Assembly: GCA_905182985.1 (NCBI GenBank) | Contig: CAJJDN010000022.1 | Location: 685,098 to 703,946 of the forward strand | Length of the DNA stretch: 18,849 bases | DNA from: Paramecium sonneborni | Lineage: Eukaryota; Ciliophora; Oligohymenophorea; Peniculida; Parameciidae | Reading direction: 5' to 3' | Shown: positions 9,174 to 18,849 of the stretch, piece after piece | Position numbering within the stretch: the first letter of the stretch is position 1 | Layout: each line of letters starts with the position of its first letter | Position numbers and translations under genes: made by a program | Notes under the pieces: generated by a model | What the model was told of the DNA's origin: nothing | Database searches by the model: none | The model's input: the letters and a program-made list of their open reading frames with translations, nothing else

Positions 9174-11750
9174 TCATAAATTTATATTTAGATTAAGAAC
9201 TCTTAAATATTCCTAACCTAAATGTCTTCTCCCTTGATAAGTACCCAAAAAATCTTTTATTCCTTCATAACCCATATCTGTTTCATCAAATTTACCTAAA
9301 AATAAATATTTAATTAAAACCCTCTTTAGTATTCAGTGCAGGATCAGTGAAAAATTGGCCAATACCCTAAATATCACATATCATGTAATTATAACTTGAT
9401 TAAAAATATGAATAGATTGAAAATGCCTATGCAAAATGATTTATTTCCATTGCACTATCATTTAGTATAAATGCTCCATTATTATTGTATTTTATGAATT
9501 CACCAATGAAATAACGTTCAGCAACCCAGAAGGAATCTATTTAAATAAATTTAATACCAGATTTTGATGAATCTTACAATACTAAAAAATTAGAATATTG
9601 AATATTTAAAATATTTATTTTCTTATCTGTATCCATATTAGCTTTCTCCATATCTTTGATAAATTTTTATAGAAAACATTTAGCAATTAGATGAGATCTA
9701 CAATCCTTAATAGCTTCTTCTTTAGATTTATAAGTTTGATCTCCTAATGGCATTTTGATTGCATATAATTCTGTAGGAGTATCCTCTTTCTTCATTAAAA
9801 ATACTTATTTTACAGAACCTTCGGCAAATGGATTTACTGTTCTTATACATTTCCAAATACCAGGTTCCTCAAATGTTTAAAAATCAGTATCAAGTTTAAG
9901 TTATTTTATATCGCTAATGTTTTTTTCTAATGATTATTTTAATAATTCAACTCTATAAACTTTAAAAGAAATAGGGACTGTAGGTATTTTTGGATCTTTA
10001 TCAAAATTAACAATATCAGTAGTATTTTTACATAGATTTTCCATTGCACTAACAATTTCCTATTTTTTTTAATTTTTTCTATTATTAATTTTAGAAGCTG
10101 AATTATTAATTTAAGTTAATGATTAAGTTGCATTAGATATTAAATTAATAAATAAGTTGGAAAGTTTTGAAATTTCGACACTTTCAGCATTTTCTATAAT
10201 TAATAATTCAGTTTTTCCTTTGGCTTAGTAGATCTAATTAATTAAAAAGTTTTTATACCTTTTTAATTTCTTCAAACATAATTTAAGTGGTTTTTTGAAA
10301 TTGAATAGCCAGTAAAAATATATTTTTTTCAATTAATAAATTAATAGCATCTTCTATATCTTCTTTAGGATATCTATCACTTACACCTCCATTATATCTT
10401 TAACCATGAGTTGGAGCATCACATATTAATATTGCTAATTTAAATTGTTTAATCCATTCTAATTATACCATTTATTTTATCCCTCCTCTAATATCCTCTG
10501 CTGCATCTCCTCCACCTTAACAAACTAATTAATCTAAAAATTTTTCAACATTATTTAAATTATCAGTAAATTATAATTCTTTATATTTTCCTCCTAACGT
10601 TTTCAACTCACTAAAATCTTAATACCCAACTACACTCCATCGAGTCTCTTTTTATGTATATTTTTTTATTTATTCAATACTACCTTTAATACACTACCTA
10701 GCTTATTCTTTATAAGGATCCATTGATCCCGTTATATCAACCAAAAAACAAATTTCTATTATTCCATGAGATTTTTATATCTACTAAAACATTTCTAATC
10801 CTTTAATTATCAAATTTACCTTTAAATACTTTCTTTTTTTCCTCTATTTCTCTTTATTCTTTATCTTTCAATTATTTAGCTATAATCAACTATTCTTGCC
10901 TTCTTTATTCCTATTATTCCAATTATTTTTGTCGCTCTTCTTCTTCTTCAATTTTTTTATTCACTTCCCTTTTATTTATATTATTTTAAGCTATATACTT
11001 TTCTTCAGTTTTTCCTCCACTAGGATAATATTATGTGGCTTCTTCTCCTGATGCTTATCTTTCTACTTTTTTTTATGGTTTATTTTATGCTTCTTTTTAT
11101 GCATCTTTTTATGCTTCTTTTTATGGTTCTTTTAACTCTATCTGTAATTTATCTATTTAAAATTTTAAATTATTATTTTCTGTTATTTTTTCTGATATTT
11201 CTTTTAATTTTTCTTCTATTAATAATTCTTTATTTTTTAAATCTTTTTAATATTTTAAAAAATATTCTCTTTGCTCCTTCTTCCATTTCTCTTCAATATT
11301 TTTAGTAAATTCATTGAATCTGCTATTAAGTTCTATATTTTTGTCTTCAATTGCCTTTTTAAGCCTCTCTTCTACTCTACTTTTATAATCTTTTATTTAA
11401 TATTCTATGTCGTATTGTTCAACTATTTGACCTTTAGACTAGTCAATTTGAGGATTTTTCATCTAAAATTACCTAAAATCTCAATAAATTTACCTGATAC
11501 GGTCAGCTTCTAACATTTGTACGATTTCGGCTTGGTTTTTATATTTTAAGCTAAGTTCTTCCTATAACTTAATGAAATTTGCTATTCTAATATTAGCCTC
11601 GTCTAACTCATTCCTATGAACCTTAATATTATAATACTTTAGATCCTCATTTTGCTTTTTGAAAAAAGTTAATTCTTTTTCTAATTAATTTACTCTTCGT
11701 TTAACCAACACTATGTCATTATCATCATCTTGCAAATTTTAAGTATTCAT
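9174..11750 (-). CDS. Coiled-coil / vWA / alpha-kinase protein
   Basis: The gene starts at ATG 11748-11750 and stops at TGA 9174-9176. Introns are 11473-11493 (21 nt), 10795-10819, 10234-10258 and 9296-9320 (25 nt each), leaving exactly 827 codons. Residues 15-305 are coiled coil with a KEAQ-type repeat at 200-220. Residues 315-480 are a von Willebrand A domain with a DITGSMD MIDAS motif and the GGGDAAEDIRGG motif typical of vWA alpha-kinases. Residues 595-826 are an atypical alpha-kinase: NPFAEGSVKQVF loop, YAIKMP with Lys 642, ERYFIGEFIKYN, and the catalytic CDIQGIGQFFTDP segment (Asp 769, Gln 771, Asp 779). The closest known design is Dictyostelium VwkA, which acts on myosin and the contractile vacuole. 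The C-terminal His/Cys zinc ligands of the family are not visible: TYQGRRHLGQEYL replaces the expected THxCNxxC. The substrate is unknown. Confidence 0.88.
11069..11133 (-). repeat. 12-bp tandem repeat encoding KEAQ-like units
   Basis: Five imperfect 12-base units lie inside the alpha-kinase gene. On the coding strand they read as AAA GAA GCA TAA-like units, giving KEPQ, KEAQ, KDAQ, KEAQ and NKPQ at residues 199-219. Each unit ends in a reassigned TAA. It is an in-frame coding minisatellite within the coiled-coil part, likely to vary in copy number. Confidence 0.8.
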
Positions 11751-11806
11751 TTGATAAAAAATATTTATAGAATAAAATTTATATTATTGATATGTCTATC
11801 TAAAAT

Positions 11807-12664
11807 TCAATAAATAATCTGATAAATTACAATCTTATTATTATTATATATTTCAATCATTAATTACCGTTCTGAAGAAAATTAAGTTTCAGATTTTCTA
11901 CATTAATAGGTTGTAATATATTTCAATTTCTATTATTACTCTTCAAACAAAGCAATTTCATTCTAAAATTAAACCAATAATAAATTTCCAATTTAATTCA
12001 TTTTATTAGATTTACTTTCCTAAAACATATCATATGGAGTCTTTATTTTAGTTTTTTTATCTGTTTTAAAATTCCACAAAATTAATTCTACTGTATGGAT
12101 TAATATTGTGGAATTTGATTCAATCATATAACTATTAATTTAAAATTAGGTTTAATATAAGATATACTGATATTAAAAAGAACGAAATACTTTTAATCCC
12201 ATTTTGTCTAAGTTTAACACAACAAAGAAATTAGAATGATATGGAAATATTACTTCTAATCCTTTTATTTTTGATCTAGTAATTCTTTTAAATAAACTTG
12301 TTAGTGAGAATGAATTGATACGTTGATAGTTTCCATTCCATTAAAATTTATAAGAACATAATTATAGATTATCTGATATTTTGTAATCCTGGATAGATAT
12401 ATATGGATCAGGATCTTATTTTAACTTATACCTATTTTTATAAATCCATCTTCTTTTATTAAAAATCATATACTCAATCCAAAAATATCCATAACTTCTT
12501 GTAATCATAGCTAAAATTGTTCCTTTAAAGTTAATTTATAATGATAACAATTTATCACTTAATTTTTGAGATATAATTAAATCCCATATATTTCCATTTC
12601 TCTAATAATGTTTAAGTATATTATTAATTTATAAGACAAGTATTGTAGAACAATCAAAATTCAT
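11807..12664 (-). CDS. Unrecognised protein, possibly beta-propeller (285 aa)
   Basis: One uninterrupted frame runs from ATG 12662-12664 to TGA 11807-11809 without any intron. I cannot assign a family. The N-terminus alternates hydrophobic strands with short turns (NFDCSTILVLQINN, then GNIWDLIISQKLSDKLLSL and ILAMITRSYGYFWIEY), and a similar pattern recurs later (NSTILIHTVELILWNF, QIGNLLLVQFQNEIALFEEQ). This spacing recalls degenerate WD40-type blades, with W-D and L-W-N endings, but repeats are too weak to count. There is no signal peptide. The gene is 104 bp downstream of the SAXO-like stop and 56 bp upstream of the alpha-kinase start, all on the same strand. It could also be part of a larger protein if a 5' exon was missed. 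Confidence 0.55.
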
Positions 12665-12768
12665 GGAAATTTGACATAATCTAGGATATATATCAAAGGA
12701 TTGAATTTATGTGAATTTATTTCTGAATTTTTCATAATTATCTTACATAATTATAATAAGAAAAATAA

Positions 12769-14059
12769 TCAAAAAATTCTTGCTTTTATTTTTTTATCAA
12801 TCAATCCTTTAACTGCATTACAATCATAAAACTTTTCTGCAAATGAGGATTATTATGATTCAGTGTTCAAATTTTTAGACATGTAAGATCTAATAAAACA
12901 AAATCATACTTATTAAAAGATGATCTATATTATCCTTCAAAACTTTGTTTAGTACTAAACAATCTTGGACTAACAGGCCTAATCAATTTTGATGGAACTG
13001 AATAGTGAGATTAATAAAAATGTTATGAAGTTGTTTCTTTTATTAAAGATTAGGCATTCTCATAAAAGGGACCTCTAGATGTTTAAATAAAAATACAATT
13101 TTATGTGTTTTTATAATTCTACTTTTTCAGTTTTTATTTCTTTAAAATTTTTAGAATAATTAGTTTCTGCTATAAAAGGTAAGGTTGATTATTATTTAGG
13201 GGATAATTATTAAGTTATTTTACCAGGATATTAACCTTTCCAATTCATAAAATTTGAATTATATGTTGATAAAAATGTTGATTAATTTAAATTTGGGTTG
13301 TACTCTGGTTTAAAACTATCAACTTTTTCATTAGATTAAGGTACAAATTATTACTTAAATATAAGAATTAAACAATAATACATTATAAACACTTTTTTTC
13401 TGTAAATAAGTCAAGTTTGAAGCATAATATTATTCATATGCTTTAGTTTAATTCAATAACGGTTGATCAGGGTTATGTTTAGATCCTGAATAATCTCTTG
13501 AATATTAAGTAACTTATTTTTTAGGTTGATAATATTTTATTTCATTAAAATTAATATTCTTTGTTTATTAATCCTGTTGAGTTAATTCTAATTTGCATAA
13601 ACAAACTTTAAGTAAACCTTAAAAATATTCTTAATTATTATTGACAACTTCTTCTATGGTTTAATTTTGTTCCACTAATTCTTTCCAAATTTCATGTTCA
13701 ATTGGAAATATTTCAATTATAGCTTAATATAAAGTCTTGTTATTATTATCTACAAATTATTAGTCAGATGAGTTTATTTATGGAAATTATATAGCATTCA
13801 TTTTTTTATCATCTTAAATAGAATTATTAAGTGAAAGCAATAATTAATTTTCTTATGGAAAATATGACTATTTTACATCATTATGTTCATCTCTTGTGAT
13901 TAGGTTATTTTTTATTTTCAATACTTTCCTTTTAATTGGAGATGAATTTCTTGATAATTCTTTGGAATTCACTTATTTATTTGTAGAAAATAAAGAATTA
14001 TTGGTTCTTGAAAAGTCGTTATTTTACAATATTCTTTTGACTTCATCACTAATGATCAT
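12769..14059 (-). CDS. SAXO-like microtubule-associated repeat protein (putative)
   Basis: The gene runs from ATG 14057-14059 to TGA 12769-12771 with introns 13354-13381 (28 nt), 13075-13096 (22 nt) and 12890-12909 (20 nt). The spliced frame is exactly 407 codons. The first 110 residues are polar and probably disordered. Residues 110-165 contain a helix-rich segment (IIEIFPIEHEIWKELVEQN). From about 205 on, short units recur every 30-40 residues: TKAYEQYYASNLTYLQ, STFLSTYNSNFMNW, FIAETNYSKNFKE, LIKETTSQHFYQ and KQSFEGQYRSSFNK. These resemble the F-x-x-x-T-x-Y-x-x-x-F units of SAXO/FAM154 proteins, which bind stable microtubules of cilia and basal bodies. Such proteins are common in ciliates. 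The family call rests on this pattern only. It is divergent from the GEF gene. Confidence 0.6.
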
Positions 14060-14220
14060 TATTTTTAATGAAAGGAAATATATTTATTTATATAATTTAT
14101 TTATATCTGTCTATATAATATAAATGTATCATAATAAATCATATGAATAAGACGATAACGAGATAATTGCAAATATATATAATGTAAGCAAATAGTGTTT
14201 TAATATTATTTTTTAATTGG
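14060..14220. promoter_or_regulatory. Divergent intergenic region between SAXO-like and GEF genes
   Basis: This 161-bp AT-rich stretch separates two start codons that point away from each other, so it must hold both promoters. It contains several A/T-only runs (for example around 14086-14115 and 14170-14185) but no conserved element that I can name. Confidence 0.6.
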
Positions 14221-17080
14221 ATGAAAAATAAATCAGGATAGGTGTAACTAAATAACAAGCAAATAATGAAAGTAGGCGGAAGAGGTGTTCTTGATACTTC
14301 TGCCACTAAAACAAAAAAGAAGGAATTCGAAATTTAACAAATAGATCAGTCATTGGAAAATAAAATTTAGATGGCATAAGCTAATTAATAAAAGAAGAAA
14401 GATGTTGCTGCCAAAAAGATATATAGATTTTTATATAAAATATATAAATAGTATTATTAGTATAATAATATATAGAACAGAGAAATAACATAGATATAGA
14501 AAATTTGTAATTGATGAACTTATAAATACAGAAAGAAATTATGTACATGATCTAAGAATTCTAATAGTAATATAAAGTAAAGTAAGACAATGGTTAAATA
14601 AACAATAAATTGAAATAATATTTAATAATCTACAATAATTGTATGATTTAAATAGCCCTTTTCTTTAAGATTTAGAAGGATTTCTTCCATATAAGAGGTA
14701 CAAATTATTAGGACCAATAATTAAAGGATTGGCCCCTTTTTTTAAAGTTTATTTTACATATTATGAGGGATTTAATAAATCTATGGCAACCCTTAAATAA
14801 TGTATTAATGATAAAGAGGATTTTAAAAAATTCCTTAAAAACATTTCTGAAATTAAAGACTACAATAATTAGGATATTGAGAGTTATTTAATTAAGCCAG
14901 TTTAAAGAATACCAAAATACAATTTATTGCTAGAAGACTTACTAAAACATACGGAAAAAACGCATCCTGATTATAAAAATTTATCTGAATGCTTGGAATT
15001 ATTTAAAAAAATTAATGATGATAATAACAAAAATATGGATATATTTTTATCAAGTAAACTATTTGATGTAGAAAAATGGTTTGGAAATAAACTCAACTAG
15101 AAATTAGTGGATTCAAAAAGAAAATATATTACTGAAATATTAACTTCAACTTTAGATTCCCATAATAATGTTATTAATGTAACAGCTTTTATTCTTAGTG
15201 ATTTAATCATTGTTGGAGAAAGATAAGACAACCAATATTAATATATCTAAAGTGTATTTTTAGATGAAAGAAGTGGATGCTTAGATGTTGAAAATTAATA
15301 ACATCTCTAAAATATTTATATTATATAAGGAATTAATGGTTAATCGATAACATTTATAGAGTAAACATATTAAGATAAAATTGAAAAAATGGCTAAATTA
15401 CAAAAAATTATTTAAGAATGCAAAGAAAAATCTAAATATACATTTTAAAGACTAGCATCACGTTAAGGATCTGAAATTAAGTTTTAATAGTATAAAATAA
15501 AAGTAACAGCTTTGGGTATAGATGAAAGATGTGAAAATTTAAGTAGCTATAAAGTTTATATAATTGAAGTAGGAATTGATGAAGTTTTTTAGAAATTATT
15601 TTTAAGATTTAGTTAATGTATGAAGATTTAAGATTATATTAAAAAGAAATATCCAAAAACTTAGTTTCATTTTTTAAAATAAAGTACAACTATAAGTTTG
15701 TTAAATGATTAAAAGGAAATTGAATCAAGAATGATTGGAATTCCACTTTTTGTTTAATCAATTCTTTTATCTGAAATACCAAGATTAGATCCATAAATAT
15801 TTAAAGATTTAGGTCTACCTGAGAATTTTTATGATTTGCCTACTAAAGCTAATGAGTTTAGAAATTAAAGAAATGGAACTTAAAAAGGTCCAGATAGATT
15901 TAGTTATGTTTCTCCAACTAGAACATTAATTAAAACAGTAGATTATGGAAATGATTAATAATCTATTGAGAATAATTAATGCAATAGAAGATTATTAAGT
16001 GCTTCCTCTTTAATTAGTAGAAATATTACATTAGTAGAAGAAAAGAAAAAGAAAAAAGAGAAGGATGCAATATAAATAATTGTGAATCATGCTATTCCAA
16101 AAGATAAACCTTGGGAATTCAATATTCAAAATAATACTAAAGTTTTACATGTTTTAGATCAGATTTAAAAGATATTATAATTACAAGAGATTTATGACTT
16201 TAAATTATACATATTTGATAATAAATCTAGAGTGAAAATATTACAAAATGATGAAAATATATGTGATTTATTTGGAGATAGTTTTATTTTTGCTAAAAAA
16301 AAAAAAGAACTTTGGTTTAAGAAGATTATATATCAAGATTTGGAATAAGAGAAAACTTTATTATATTCTGATAATACTAGAATGAAATTATTATATTATC
16401 AATTAGTAAGGGATATTTAAATATCTTCATTGACATTTCCAACTCAAAATTAATATATAAAATTAGCTGCTATTCATATATATTTATAAAATTGTAATCC
16501 CTCATATGATGTTATTTAATAAATAATACCATCCACTATTTTATAACTTAAATAAAGAGAGTATTGGAATTGTGTTGTTGCCTAAGAATTTAAAGATTTT
16601 AAAAGTAGTATAGATAATACATAATCTACAATGATAGAAATAAATGAACCTGAAGATATTTCTAAATTTAAATCTAAAAGAATCTTTTCATCAATGATAT
16701 AATCTAATCAAACTTAATTCTCTAAAATTGATAATGTTGATTTTGATTAAACAAAACCAATGATTTAATTTATTTCAGAATGTTTGAAAAACGAATTCTG
16801 CATTTAATAATTATTTCATGTAGTTTGTAAAGAAGCATTGTCATAATTTGGAGAATCAAATTTAGTATTGGGTATTAGTTATTAAGGAATTAGGCTTTAT
16901 AGTAGTTCTAAAGATAGAATATGGGAAAAGATTGATTAAACTTAATCTTTTAATGTTTTTCCAGGATCTATTGAAATTGTATTCAAGGGTAAAAAAATTA
17001 AATTTGAAACCAATTAAGGATTTCAAATCTAATCATTATTTGATGAATATTCAGCAATTAAATCTTAGAATTAGGAATGA
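14221..17080 (+). CDS. DH-PH-PX-FERM Rho-type guanine nucleotide exchange factor
   Basis: Two exons with one 25-nt intron (14451-14475) give 944 residues, from ATG 14221 to TGA 17078-17080. An in-frame ATG at 14266 is an alternative start. After a Lys/Gln-rich lead, a DH (RhoGEF) domain covers residues 86-270: FVIDELINTERNYVHDL at the start and the hallmark helix YLIKPVQRIPKYNLLLEDLL. A PH-like domain follows (285-395, NVTAFILSDLIIVGER). Residues 415-530 look like a PX domain (YKVYIIEVG, FHFLKQ, ESRMIGIPLFVQSIL), which binds phosphoinositides. After a Ser/Lys linker, residues 620-938 form a FERM domain of the myosin/talin type: LYYQLVRDI, YIKLAAIHIYLQ, LVLGISYQGIRLYSS and FETNQGFQIQSLFDEY. 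The protein should activate a Rho/Rac-type GTPase at membranes and link it to the cortex. The stop is 65 bp before the next gene on the same strand. Confidence 0.87.
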
Positions 17081-17145
17081 TATGTTATTTTACATAACCT
17101 TATTATATTATTATTTATATTTTTATGATTATATTCGATTCATAA

Positions 17146-18580
17146 ATGAAGCAAAATGAAAATATCGAAGATGAATCTGAAGATAAGTATGAAGTAAAAA
17201 GGGATATTTTAGATGTTTATATGTACCATTATTTCCTATGAGAAAGAAACCATCCATAGGATCTAGTTAAATATCTTCTCAATCTACATCATAATCAACA
17301 TAAATGCTTTCTTAATTTAGAAGCATGTAAGATTCTAATGAGAAAAGAGAATTGGAAGCAGCAATAATAAAAGAACTTATGAAAGATAAGGGATCAACAT
17401 AATTCTATGCTGTTCGAGATAATTGGATAACATAATATAAATTATATTTGTATCAAAATGGTGAAAGACCAGGTATTTTAGATAATACTAATTGTACATA
17501 ATACATAATAGTAAATGAGGCTGTCTGGATATTTTTTAAATAAGAATATAAAGCTCATCCAGATATCATTTGTAAATAAAAACATTCAAGAACTAATGAT
17601 AAAAGATCTAAAACAGTTGAACCAATTATAAATCGCTAATCTGCTTCTACATCTCAGTCTACTTATGAATTGCCACTTATTGGAATGAAAAATGACTCCT
17701 ACTATTGTTATATGCATTCAGGATTATAATCCTTATTAAGTATTGCAGATCTTAATTACTTTATTATTAAATATATTCAAAGAATATCTAAATAATAATT
17801 ATTAGATAAAAAATATTCTAATATACTTACATTTACCAAAGGTTATTTTGATTTGATTGATTAAATTAAACTTAATACTGTTCCTATTAAAATTAATACA
17901 ATCAAAACATTAATTATTAATCAGTTCCATCCAAAAAATTAGCATGATTGTCATGAATTCTTACTTTATTTGTTAGGAAATATGGAAGATGAAATACTAA
18001 GTTTTAATAAAGAAACCAAATCAACATATATTAATTTTATTGAATAAATCTTTAAAGGTAGCAAACTTTATATTTAATAGGAAAACTTTAGACTACAATT
18101 CTATGTCAACAATGTAAAAATAAAGTCAAATAAATTGAACCATTTTTAACCTTATCTTTAGCCATCTCCCAATCCAAAACCCTAGAATAATGTTTAGAAG
18201 AATTTTTGAAAGAAGAGACACTTCGAGATTACAAATGTGCAAAATGTTAATCATTATGTGTAAAAAGCTTATAAATTGTATCTATTCCATAAATACTTGT
18301 ATTGCATCTAAAAAGATTCTAATTTTTACCATAATGTCATAAAAACAACAAAGCAATAACATATCCTATTGATATTCTTAATTTTGCCAATCGAACATAT
18401 AGGCTTAGAGCAGTTATTGTTCACACTGGCAATTTATAATCTGGTCATTACTTCACTTTTGCTAAAAGATACCATTAATGGTTTTTATTTAATGATGAAA
18501 CTGTTAAAGCAGCCACCAGAAAACAAGTGCTTATGTAAACAGCATATATCCTCTTCTACTAAATTAATGAAAATCCATGA
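17146..18580 (+). CDS. Ubiquitin-specific protease with DUSP domain
   Basis: Three exons, with introns 17187-17212 (26 nt) and 18058-18080 (23 nt), give exactly 462 codons from ATG 17146 to TGA 18578-18580. After a Ser/Gln-rich lead, residues 58-135 match a DUSP domain (FYAVRDNWITQYKLYLY, RPGILDNTN, AVWIFFKQEY). The USP catalytic domain covers 168-456. The Cys box is GMKNDSYYCYMHSGLQSL, with nucleophile Cys 179 and oxyanion Asn 174 but lacking the usual GNT before Cys. NQHDCHEFLLYLL follows, then a zinc finger with CQQC (304-307) and CAKC (348-351), the HLKRF strand, and the His box LQSGHYFTFAKRYHQWFLFND with His 418 and Asp 434. It should remove ubiquitin from protein substrates. The catalytic domain is compact for a USP, about 290 residues. 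Confidence 0.9.
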
Positions 18581-18682
18581 TTTTGATTTATTTTTAAATT
18601 TATGTATATATGGATTGTAAATGATTTATTATCAATTATCTTTAATATATTTCTATCCATTAAAAATTGTTATGTTTTTGGA
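18581..18682. other. 3' intergenic after the ubiquitin protease gene
   Basis: This 102-bp AT-rich stretch follows the TGA of the protease gene. I see no gene, hairpin terminator or RNA in it; it presumably holds the 3' ends of two convergent genes. Confidence 0.5.
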
Positions 18683-18849
18683 TCATTGAAAAATTTATGA
18701 GGAATTGTTTTTATTTAATTATTTCAAATATTCTAAAATATGTTCAGAAAAATAAAATAATCCAACTAAAATAAACAATTCGGAAATCTATTCCTGCGAC
18801 AACCAAGATATTTATTATAATTATATATTTAAACAATATTATATATAAT
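18683..18849 (-). CDS. Possible C-terminal exon of a gene entering from the right
   Basis: On the minus strand a frame enters at the right edge and stops at TGA 18683-18685. Its last 40 or so residues look protein-like (QEQISELFILVGLFYFSEHI followed by LEYLKQLNKNNSS), with a hydrophobic segment and a polar tail. The first 15 residues are all A/T codons and may be intron or chance. Gene spacing elsewhere makes a gene here likely, but this fragment is too short to prove it. Confidence 0.3.

Noticed and set aside
11033..11513. Leu/Phe-rich open frames on the plus strand resembling membrane proteins
   Set aside because: They are the antisense of the Lys/Glu/Gln-rich coiled coil of the alpha-kinase gene.
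13896..14123. 75-codon plus-strand frame
   Set aside because: It overlaps the 5' coding part of the SAXO-like gene in antisense and shows no motif.
16932..17159. Plus-strand frame at the end of the exchange-factor gene
   Set aside because: It is out of frame with the FERM F3 lobe, which continues as FETNQGFQIQSLFDEY to the TGA at 17078.
18369..18620. Plus-strand frame overlapping the end of the protease gene
   Set aside because: The USP His box (SGHYFTF) and the AYILFY end are encoded in another frame over the same bases.
1..18849. Mass pseudogenisation because of frequent TAA and TAG
   Set aside because: Stops are confined to TAA and TAG, conserved residues flank them, and TGA is absent inside the spliced frames. 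This is a code change, not decay.

Overview
The window is ciliate macronuclear DNA, most likely from Paramecium. It is very AT-rich. Every recognisable gene is peppered with in-frame TAA and TAG that must be read as glutamine, and only TGA ends a protein. I placed 23 distinct introns of 20-29 nt (GTA/GTT at the 5' end, mostly TAG at the 3' end). Once they are removed, the gene models come out in frame with recognisable domains. Genes are packed 4-160 bp apart, also as in Paramecium. With standard stops the region looks almost empty of coding sequence, which is misleading.

Left part, minus strand (1-4413): the N-terminal 784 residues of a kelch/IPT/filamin-headed protein, probably an outer-arm dynein heavy chain, running off the left edge; an Eaf6 (MEAF6) homologue of histone acetyltransferase complexes; a coiled-coil protein of unknown function; a 408-bp gene-poor stretch; and a small hypothetical protein. 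Then come, on the plus strand, a TMEM33/Pom33-family membrane protein (4440-5300), an Oxa1/Cox18-like membrane insertase (5402-6022) and a tiny membrane protein (6087-6358).

Middle: 5283-6478 is repeated, apparently without change, at 6480-7675, with a single N (6479) at the joint. Copy 1 holds only the 3' end of the next gene and copy 2 holds only the last 18 nt of the previous gene. This is what two unmerged overlapping contigs would give, so the second insertase and mini-gene are probably not real extra copies. The true locus is probably about 17.65 kb.

The minus strand then carries a triple PH-domain protein with a glutamine-rich tail (7560-9115), a coiled-coil/vWA/alpha-kinase protein whose zinc-binding tail looks degenerate (9174-11750), an unrecognised, possibly beta-propeller protein (11807-12664) and a protein with SAXO-like repeats (12769-14059). 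A 161-bp divergent promoter region separates these from the plus-strand genes: a DH-PH-PX-FERM Rho-type exchange factor (14221-17080) and a DUSP-containing ubiquitin-specific protease (17146-18580). A possible last exon of a minus-strand gene enters from the right edge.

The genes do not form an operon or one pathway. Two are probably axonemal (dynein heavy chain, SAXO-like), three are signalling proteins (PH, alpha-kinase, GEF), and the rest are housekeeping. I see no CRISPR array, rRNA, tRNA, insertion sequence or virus-derived gene. I did not find a clearly new biological system. The most unusual items are the duplicated contig joint, the DH-PH-PX-FERM architecture and the vWA alpha-kinase without its usual zinc ligands.
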